DNA from: Enoplolaimus lenunculus
Taxonomy: Eukaryota > Nematoda > Enoplea > Enoplida > Thoracostomopsidae
Direction of reading: 5' to 3'
DNA length: 64,000 nt
NCBI GenBank assembly: GCA_030248215.1
Contig: JASANG010003260.1
Span: 248,001 to 312,000 of the forward strand
Shown: positions 55,758 to 64,000 of the stretch, piece after piece
How positions within the stretch are numbered: position 1 is the first letter of the stretch
How the letters are laid out: each line of letters begins with the position of its first letter
Notes under the pieces: model-generated
What the model was told of the DNA's origin: nothing
Databases searched by the model: none
Seen by the model: the letters and a program-made list of their open reading frames with translations, nothing else
Program-made: the position numbers and the translations under genes

Positions 55758-56165
55758 GGGACAGCAGGACAGTGGGACAGTAGGACTGCGGGACAGTAAG
55801 ACGGTAGGACAGCGGGACAGTAGGACAGCGGGATAGTAGGACAGCGGGACTGTGGGACAGTAGTACAGCGGGACAGTAGGACCCCGGGACAGCGGTACAG
55901 TAGGACAGCGGGACAGTCGGACAGCGGGACAGCGGAACAGTAGGACAGTGGCACAGCAGGACAGTGGGACATTGGGACAGTAGGATAGCGTGACAGTAGG
56001 ACAGCGGGACTGTAGCACAGTGGGACAGCAGGACAGTAGGAAAGCGGGACAGTAGGACAGAGGGACAATGGGACAGTGGGACGGTAGGACAGCGGGATAA
56101 TGGGTTAGTAGGACAGTCCCGCTGTCCTACTGTCCCGCTGTCCCACTGTCCCGGGACAGCGGGAC
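55757..56165. repeat. GGACAG-type microsatellite with terminal palindrome
   Basis: About 400 bp of GGGACAGTA/GGGACAGCG units of 8-10 bp start inside the last 348-bp satellite unit, at GGTAAAGTGGGACAGCAGGA. At about 56,111-56,165 the strand flips to CCCGCTGTCCTACTGTCCCG and back through CCCGGGACAGCGGGAC, making a long hairpin. It ends on GTAACATGGGCC, one arm of a CTTAGG-core element. Minus-strand frames through it (CPTVPLSYCP repeats) are side effects of the repeat. Confidence 0.95.
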
Positions 56166-58261
56166 GGCCCTCAGCGTAACATGGGCCAACATTTATTACA
56201 TGTATGCGCAGTGTTAAATCTCCACAAGACGTGAGAGCTCCCTCGTGCCTCACATTGAAATTACATCTCATGTGAAATTGCAAATATTCACGTGAGAAAG
56301 GGTTAAGTACGCTTTAACGTTGGGAACTCAAATTATTTGGTCCTGGAGTCATTTATGGACCACAATTAGGGATAATTGGCATTTATGGACTCTAATTAGG
56401 GTTGTGGGACTCTATCCGCTTACGGACTCTTATTAGGGATACGGACTCCTATTGATTGGGGCTCAAAATGAGGACCCTTCTCTTATTACTCCCCTCCATT
56501 CTTATTCGGGTCACTGCAGTAAGTATTCGGTTTGAACTAAGTTGCTCAGAGAGAATATATTCGGCGTGAAAAGGCTGTTATAGTCATCATTCCGATTCCG
56601 ATTCCGGATCCGATAAAAACATTTGATTCTGATTCCCTTCCGACAAAATATACTTCCAATCGGAACCCTGGTGTGTAATATCTGGATTTCCCAAAATCTC
56701 AATTTTTTCCTAAAATCCCAATTTTCCGAAATCCTGAGCGAAAAAGGTTTCGCTCTTAACCACAATTTCCCGGCAGAATCCGAATTTCCCAAAATACTAA
56801 TTGCCCTTGTAATATCTCATTTTTCTGCATAATACCTGCAGACATTGGAAGGGTCTTTTTCAGAACAAAGGCCAACTATTACCTCTTAGAATTTTATTCG
56901 AGAACTTCTTGAACACCTGTTTTGACTGAGTGTAATTTCGTTTAATTTTGTAGCTAGTGTGGTGAGGTTGTAAGTAAATTTTCATTCCGCAGTAATGTTG
57001 AGTGTTATTTTCGCATTAAAATAAAATCAACTAGACCAGCGCCTAGTTTATCAATTTGTATCTCACATGTTGAGATAGTATTGAACGCATAAAGTTTCTC
57101 TTTTTTCCAGCATTAAATAACCGAATATTGCCGGATGGATTAAGGTCTTGAATAGCAAATGCTAAGACGTATTCGAAAATGATTGTTTGTTCTAGCTAAA
57201 TTTTAAAACAAACATTATTATCTAATTTTGCTAGGTAATTATCGTGTTTTTAAATCCTGTTTCGAACCTTTTGGTTTTGGAGCATCCGTTTAAGGGATAG
57301 ATAGTAGATCAGGTTTTCACTGGAAGTCCTGTTTTGGCCAGAATTTCTGCAAAAAATCGATTCCTATTTCGGCATTACAGAACGCGGAAACAGGAATTTT
57401 TACGGCATTGTGACAAATCTTTTAAACCTTTAAAGATGTTGTAGTTGCAAAATTATTGAGCCGAACTTGATGACTTTCATCTCTTTCAGTTTTGGCTAAA
57501 CTGAGATAATCCGGTGAGTATTTTTATACGAGTGATAAAAACGAAGAAATCGTAAAAAAACTTGTTTATGGTACGCTTTTAACAAGCTTGCTGAAAAGTA
57601 AAACAGTAATTCGGTGTTAAATGTTCCTGTTTCTAATATTCCGGCAAAAAAGGTCAATTCCCGTTCCTGTTCCTGTTCCGGCAAAATTTAGTCCCTGTTC
57701 TAACCCAGGTAGATACGTATGTACGTATGTATTTATTACATTTACTGTGCTACAGTTCTGCAAACACAGAATACGTAGTATTTATAGAAATGCTGACATA
57801 AAATGAAAAGTTAAGCAAGTATATATTTTCTAAGACAAATAGCAGTGTTTTAGCAATAAGATGAATCCTCAATTCCAGGTTAGCTTCATTTAACGTAATA
57901 TATTGCTTTATTAAATATATAGTTTCTGTTAAAGGTACACCATACGAAATTGAAGACCTCAGTTTGACATGCTCATTTTTAAAATTGATCATCTTAGTTT
58001 ATCGCTCGCTCACGATTCTGTGATCAGTTCTTCTGACTAAAAACTCAATCTGACTCTGAGTCGCTTAACTGACCGAGATCTTATGTGTCGTGCGCAGCAT
58101 GTTTCGCAAACTTCTGCTCTTTTTTAATGTTTCTGTGTATTATTCAATTAATTAGCGTTTTAGTTTATATTCCAGTAATATTCAATTACATGCGTTAGCC
58201 TTGTGACATAGATTATAGATTAGAATTTTGCAAACCATTGAATTAGTGTATATATTTTCAG
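56166..58261. other. Region upstream of the first visible PWP2 exon
   Basis: The stretch holds the half element at 56,322-56,521. It also has decayed CCGATTCC words near 56,590-56,660 and A/T-rich sequence. The short first coding exon of PWP2 (family start MKF.Y) must lie here or further left, but I could not place it. Confidence 0.4.
56322..56521. mobile_element. Half copy of the CTGTAGTGACCCGAATAAGA element
   Basis: The complement of the left half of 31,595-32,039 is present: AATTATTTGGTCCTGGAGTC, several GGACTC words and TTCTTATTCGGGTCACTGCA, ending on a TA. The other terminus is missing. Confidence 0.7.
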
Positions 58262-61200
58262 TTTTCCAACTTGCTTGGTACAGTCTATCACACTGGTAAT
58301 GTGTTGTTTTCTGCGTCTGGAGATCACCTAATATGTCCTGTCGGCAATCGAATCAATATATACAATTTGAACGAGTAAGTCAGTTATGCTGTACTCAGAA
58401 TGCAACTAGAATTTCGGTTGTGGTTCCGGCATTTTTTCACCTTCCGGTTCCGATTAATTTTTACCGGAATTAAAAATTCCGGTATTAAGTTTTGGTCAGT
58501 GGAAATTAAGATATTTTGCTAAAAAGTGACGATAAAAATTAAGATTTCATTAGTATGGTATATAAACTTTGACAATCGCCAAAAATAAACCATCGAAGGT
58601 AGGTTTCGCTTGTGTGGATTATCAAAATCTAAAATACAGTAGATAAAGTCAATACCTATCTCCAACTAGGGTTATTTCATCAATAATATATATTGCAGAA
58701 AGAAAACTAAAATGAATTTTTCGGTGGCATGTGTTTTTCATTGTCCGGTTCTGGTGCCGTTTCCGGTAATTTTTTCAAAATCCGGCTCCGATTCCTCTAA
58801 ATTGTAATTGCGGTTGCACCTTGTCTGTACTATGTATAGTATCGTTCAGTTTTGATTTATAAACTTGTTCTTTGTACTGATCGTTGTATGCGTTTAAATA
58901 AAGATTTGTCTTCAGAGCATATATCCTAGTTTAAAAATTTTACCGAGTTTGTTTTAAAGGTTGAATGTTGGGGGTTGCAGTATATAGCACCAAACACCAC
59001 GATGTAATGAATTGATATCAAGATTCAAGAATCCTAGTTCAGGTTGTTTAGTTCTGTGTTTACGGTCACTGAAACAAACGCAAGTCTTCTAGGAACAAGT
59101 CTACAACTCTACCGTTTGAGTCGAAGTTCAACTTTGTTACAATTGGTCTAGATGCAAAGGGCGAAAATCTACTCGCAATAAACGAACGTAAGAGCAACTA
59201 AGTTAATAAGGCGGGGGGTACGTACCCAATGGTGGTTTAGTTATACAATTTTGAACTTGGTTTACAGTTGGTGTCTATGCGGAAATCCATTTTGTGTACT
59301 TTATGTTTGCTTCTACAAGGGCTTTATTATTATAAAAGGATGCACGTAAAATCATAAAGCAAAATGTTTCTAATAGTAATGGTTGGTTTGACGGATAAGT
59401 TATTACTGATGAAATGATATTTATATATTTCAGGTGGACAAGCATTTTACGTTATTTTATCATGCCGTCAAGTGATTTACCGTTATGGGTTTGGGAAGCC
59501 AATTCGATGTATCAAATTTAGTCCTGATGGAAAGTAAAAAAAGCGACTGTTTTGCTTTTGATTTAAATTTAAATTGTCAGGAATGTTTTTGCATGGTAAC
59601 CCATTATTGCAGCATAGGTATGTATATAGGTATTCTGGATTGGTTTGGCCAATCTATAGATCAAAGCAGGAACATTAGTACAAGCATATTTCTCAGCCCC
59701 AGCCTTAGCCTAGGCTGAAGGATATTTAAGAAAAAATTAGTCTTAAAGTTAAGCGTACTCTATTGTAGTCGAAGTTTAAGTTACAGCTGCAAGTGCTCAC
59801 CGCAAAAGCTTACTGGTATGTGCGAATAAGTCGATAACCATTTTTAGAAAATTTGTTGTTTGTCGAGACACAGACGCACTGGTATACCGATGTCCAACTC
59901 TTGATTTTTTGGAAGCAGACACAGTTGAAGAAGCGGCTCCGTACGAAGCAAATCCGTTTTTCTTGCTGGCGACTTTTCATTTAGCTCAAGATGACAATAC
60001 TTGTGTCGAATGGAGTCATGATTCTAAGTATGTTTGTGCGAACGTGAGATATTTAAGAGAGGGTTACAGCAAAACAATCATACTGCATACTCGCGTCTTA
60101 GTATAGTTCTTTTACAACGTTTTCGCTATGCTGGTTAGACGAAGTGTGGCCTAATTTTAATCCAGCAATGATTAGCTGGAGCTTGCAGTTTTGAATGACT
60201 GACTTCTCCAAGGCCATTTTTTCGCATTCTCATACCGTTTTGGTTGCAAAAATAAAATAGCATCAGCCAGGTTTTACCAAAGTTAAAAACGTGTAAACAC
60301 TAAATATTCTACAACCATCACAAAACTTACTATTTAATAACAGAACTTCTTATTTACATTTTTTTGGAATTCATTAAAAATTTTTGTACTGGCTACAAAA
60401 CTATTGTGAACTGCTAATTTTACAAAAAAAATTTAGGCTTATATCGCAATAATTTGTAAATTAGCTGCAGAAACAAACTTTGACGCAAACCCAATGTGAT
60501 TGGATCTTTTTCAAATTGTTTTCATTGGTTTAAGGTTGTTCGCAGTTGGTTCAAAGGATATGCAGACAAGAGTATGCGCCGCGGAACCGTTTGCAAATGC
60601 TTACGTCTATGGTTTATCGGGACATATTGGATCAATTGCTGGATGCTTCTTTGAGCACAATTCCTATGATGTAAGCTATATATCGATTATGATGCGAGGG
60701 ACCTATCGAACGCCTTGCATCAGCAGTCATGTCAAAAGCAGGAAAAAATTATGTCTATTAACGATAGACAACCTGCTTACCGTTTCGGATGAGGTTAGAA
60801 ATTGATTTTGTTTCCCTTCTTTATCAGACAGAACTTTACTCATTTAAAACAGGATTTCAACACACTCGTTACTTAGTGATAACATTGTTTAACATCGTTA
60901 TTTGTAGATTTGTTTAATTTTATGTAATTATGTTTATTTCAGCTTTTTACCGTTGACAAGTTTGGATTTTGTGTGACTTGGAAGTGTAACTTGAAAGATA
61001 GCAGCGACTTGATCCCAAAGTCACAGACTCAGTCGAGTAGATTTGATGAAGAAACACAAACGATAGACGGAAGTAATTTTCTGGAAATTGAACGAATGAT
61101 GGAAAAACAAGAGACATGGCTAAAATATAATAAGCAGGCAAGGTAAGTCGACTTGTAGCTACGGCGTCCTGGGGGTAAGTTTTTTGTAGCTGAGTTTTGT

Positions 61201-64000
61201 AGGCGTTGGTCTGATTCTTATAACAGATCTGCATTAAAAGCATCCAACGGGTTAACCTAAGTATCCGCGAAATAAGATTGTCTTGGATTGGTAATAATGT
61301 ATACAGTTTAAGCATTTAGTTCTTGCACGTGACTGATCACATATCTATTTATTTAAAACATTCGTTTACATTTTTTGAAAAATTTATAGTTTAGAAATTT
61401 TGTTTAGCTCAAAACAGTAAGTCTGAATTCACAAATGTATTGCATTGTTAGTTGAAAACTGTTGTTTACGCTTCTATGCGAAATCTGCCCTGTTTGCTGT
61501 TGCAGGCATTCATTAAAAGACGAAGTGGCTGACACGACGTCAGTATATTTAACTGCTGTTGCGTATCACCCGAAGTTACGCCTGCTGGTGTCTGGATTTT
61601 CTACTGGAGCTTTTGCAATTCATGAAATGCCAGAGTTCAATGTAATTCGATCGTTGAGGTAAGAATTTTGTTTTAAGTTTTTATTGAAAAGTATGTTTAC
61701 AGGCAAGAGAGCGGTTTGTCAAAACTTGTTTTTTTGCTTATTTCGCCTATTTTTTGTGTGAACAGTGATTTATAATTGTCAAGGCTGGTATATAATGAAT
61801 TTTAAGTCATTGTTTAGGCATAGGAAATTGTAAATCTGTATGAAGATTTGTCGTTAGTTTTCGGTTTGAAGCTGACTTTAAATTTCTTTTTTCTGTAGAA
61901 ACAGTATAAGCGAGAGCCCTAACTCAACAATTTAACAATCCCCGTGCACTGCAAAATATCAAACACGTTTGATATTTCAATTAATTCAAGCTTCTTGAAT
62001 AAATTAAAGTTTTCCGATTAATGCAGAAGCGCTTAACAACATGTGTTCCGATTGGCCAATCAAAATACATGTGCAAAAAATTCAAGCGTGTTGCAGTTGC
62101 GTTCACACGTGCGAATTAAAATTAATAATTTGAATCCTAGTGACTAATTTGACCTGCAAGAGGTTTAATTGAAAGTAGACGGGTACTAAAGTTATAAGAG
62201 TGAGGTGTTTTAGTGTTACTGATCGCGCCATTGAAACAATAGCTCTTAATACATCTGGTGATTGGATTGCGTTGGGCTCAGGTGGGCTTGGTCAACTACT
62301 GGTCTGGGATTGGCAGTCCGAAACGTACGTCATGAAGCAACAAGGACACTTTCAGAATATGATTTGTCTACGGTACTCACCTGATGGACGTTTTATTGCG
62401 TCTGGTGGGCAAGATGGAAAGGTGGGTAGGAGATTTTTATTTTCGGGGTTTTGATTAGAGATGTTGTTTCAAATTATGCTAGAAGCTAAGAGACATTTCT
62501 ATTTGATCGAACAATCGAGTGCATCAGTTACGTTGTTGTAAGCATTTAAAATGACAATTTATACGTCTGAACATTATTTAAACTATCACTGTCCTCTGTA
62601 AGTAGAAAAAGTAGATCTTCAACAATTTGGGTAACCTTAAAAGCTACGCCGGTCCGATAGAATACAGTTGATTTTGATGAAAGTTGTTTAATTTTTAGAA
62701 CTTATAACCTATGTAACATCGATTTTTCTATGAAGTTATTTTATATTGACGCGTTTTAAATTTTGTTGTTTTTTCAGGTGAAAATTTGGTCAAATCAAAG
62801 CGCATTTTGTGTGGTCACGTTTGACGAACACAAAGGGCCAGTGACTGGGGTTGCGTGGACTCAAGCTGGAAAAGCCGTGATATCGTGCTCCTCAGACGGA
62901 ACTGTTAGGGCTTTCGATATGAAAAGGTAGAAGTAGCAAATTTTTAAAATTTTGGAACCTGGTTTTCTGACAGTCAGCTTGATCCTATGTTGTAGCGCAA
63001 AACGTAATTGGTTGTGGATGGAATTGTTTTCACTTTAAACATTTGATACCATATTATTAAAGTTGTTACTCCTCTTCGAACCTTTATTGTATTTTATTGC
63101 CGAAAGTAATGCACGAAGTTATGAGGGCGTTACGCATATCGTGAAATGCTGTGCAACCCGGTTTGTCAATTGTCGTCATTCGGTATAGTACGTACCTGAG
63201 TAGTTACTGTACGATGCACGGTGACGAACTGCTCCAGATGACATTAAGATTTCTAAAACGTAGCGCCACTATATATATATAGAAAAATCCAGATATTTCA
63301 ATTACTGATTGTGTGATTATGTTTACTTTCAATTTTACAGGTATCGTAATTTTCGAACGTTTACCGCTGTCAAACCGGTGCAGTTTAGTTGTGTAGCAGT
63401 CGATTCGTCGGGCGATTTACTTGCTGCGGGATCTCAAGACAATTTTGAATTGCATGTTTGGTCGCTGCAAACTGGCCGATTGTTGGAGGTAAGATTTTTT
63501 AATGGACGGGAGGCTTAAATTAACAACATATAGCATGGCCACCTTGTTTATGTATGGTTTTTTGGAAAAGTTTTATATATAGCAAAACGTGTGATACCTT
63601 TGTGTTGAAATTGTGGGCATCTATAGTTTCGTTGAATAACGTATAATCACTAGTAGTTTTGAAAAGAACATTTCCAGCATTGGTGCTAGAATGTGAGAAA
63701 TCAGTACTTTGTATGTGAGTTAACCTAGAAGCAATGGAAATAGGAGTAGTTGCACTTTGATGGAAGTGTGACCAGTCTTGGTAACGTACGTTATAAGGAG
63801 ATTTATTTTTAGGTCTTTGCTCGGCATACGGCACCCATTTCGGCATTAGCATTTCATCAAACTTCAGGTGTTCTCGCGAGTGCGTCGTGGGATAAAAGTG
63901 TTCGCATCTGGAACGTTTTCGAAGTAAAAGGTTCAAGCGAGCCAATTTTGTTGTCTTGTGAAGGTAGAATGCAAAACGAAACTGAACTATGCAGGAGTGG
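58262..64000 (+). CDS. PWP2: PWP2 (UTP1), SSU processome WD40 protein, partial at both ends
   Basis: Eleven exons join in frame: 58262-58374, 59093-59187, 59434-59533, 59848-60027, 60535-60670, 60943-61142, 61506-61658, 62214-62421, 62778-62926, 63341-63488 and 63813-63963. They give 544 residues with every phase correct and GT..AG introns. The last exon may end at 63,963 (GAAG|GTAGAA); the rest is past the window. Family-typical stretches are FSNLLGTVYHTGN, CPVGNRINIYNLNENK, FAVGSKDMQTRV, SGHIGSIAGCFFEHNSYDLFTV, GDWIALGSGGLGQLLVWDWQ, KQQGHFQNMICLRYSPDGRF, RYRNFRTFTAVKPVQFSCVAVD and ASASWDKSVRIWN. PWP2 is a double WD40 propeller subunit of the UTP-B complex that binds U3 snoRNP and the 5' external spacer in the nucleolus for 18S rRNA maturation. 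The acidic linker common in vertebrates is shorter here. The first exon (start codon) and the C-terminal UTP domain are not seen. Introns carry several transposons. Confidence 0.97.
58396..58823 (+). mobile_element. Diverged hAT-like MITE in PWP2 intron
   Basis: The left end CAGAATGCAACTAGAATTTC and right end GCGGTTGCACCTTG are inverted, and the body matches 6,330-6,744. Flanks GCTGTACT (58,388-58,395) and TCTGTACT (58,824-58,831) match at seven of eight. It starts 22 bp after the exon that ends at 58,374. Confidence 0.8.
59647..59770 (+). mobile_element. Eroded CTTAGG-core element in PWP2 intron
   Basis: The left end GGCCAATCTATAGATCAAAG is followed by AACATTAGTACAAGCATATT and CCTTAGCCTAGG. 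ATTAGTCTTAAAGTTAAGCG and TACTCTATTGTAGTC match the inner right part of sister copies, but the right terminus is lost. Confidence 0.65.
61961..62135 (+). repeat. Dispersed GAATTAATTCAAG repeat in PWP2 intron
   Basis: AATATCAAACACGTTTGATA, CAATTAATTCAAGCTTCTTG, AAAATTCAAGCGTG and CACACGTGCGAATTAAA follow the same order as the complement of 16,320-16,510. It lies in the intron between the exons ending at 61,658 and starting at 62,214. Confidence 0.55.

Noticed and set aside
55679-56283. Long minus-strand frames with CPTVPLSYCP repeats
   Set aside because: They follow from an 8-10 bp microsatellite read in three frames at once, and all three frames are open for the same reason.
1-64000. tRNA, rRNA or spliceosomal RNA genes
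   Set aside because: No cloverleaf with conserved A and B boxes, and no rRNA or snRNA core sequence, was noticed by eye on either strand; a covariance-model search would settle this.

Overview
The window is animal nuclear DNA. The genes are split by many spliceosomal introns of roughly 60 to 2,200 bp with GT..AG ends. The proteins belong to animal families (a DUSP14/18-type phosphatase fold, a TDRD7-like Tudor protein, PWP2), and DNA transposon fragments fill the introns and the spaces between genes. Codon use and splice sites look like those of an invertebrate metazoan. I cannot name the species.

Layout. From 1 to 2.6 kb there are only small transposable elements. From 2.6 to 7.3 kb (minus strand) lies a complete three-exon gene for a DUSP14/18-like protein of 886 residues. 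Its signature loop has Tyr-Asp where an active enzyme has His-Cys, so it should be a pseudophosphatase. From 7.3 to 24 kb no gene could be recognised; this desert holds at least eight families of short terminal-inverted-repeat elements, many with clean 8-bp target-site duplications. From 24.9 to 33.9 kb (plus strand) eight exons encode the C-terminal part of a Tudor-domain protein most like TDRD7. Its first visible exon follows directly on a seven-copy 85-bp satellite. From 34.8 to 40.9 kb there is an unrecognised segment with twin hairpins, then two 1.12-kb direct repeats around 1.7 kb of unknown sequence. From 40.9 to 45.1 kb (minus strand) lies a decayed Helitron with Rep motifs but no helicase. 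From 45.1 to 48.9 kb there are satellite arrays, one of them in both orientations. From 49.1 to 51.2 kb (minus strand) lie exons of an RRM protein I cannot name. From 52.1 to 56.2 kb a 348-bp satellite runs into a GGACAG-type microsatellite. From 58.3 kb to the window end (plus strand) eleven exons encode 544 residues of PWP2, the U3 snoRNP/small-subunit processome WD40 protein.

The host genes share no obvious pathway: phosphatase-fold signalling or scaffolding, germ-granule biology, RNA binding and ribosome biogenesis. What unites the window is its repeat content. Several families of non-autonomous elements with different ends carry the same internal run of degenerate CTTAGG/CCTAAG, a permutation of the TTAGGC telomere-type hexamer. 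These elements sit inside introns and a 3' UTR of the host genes.
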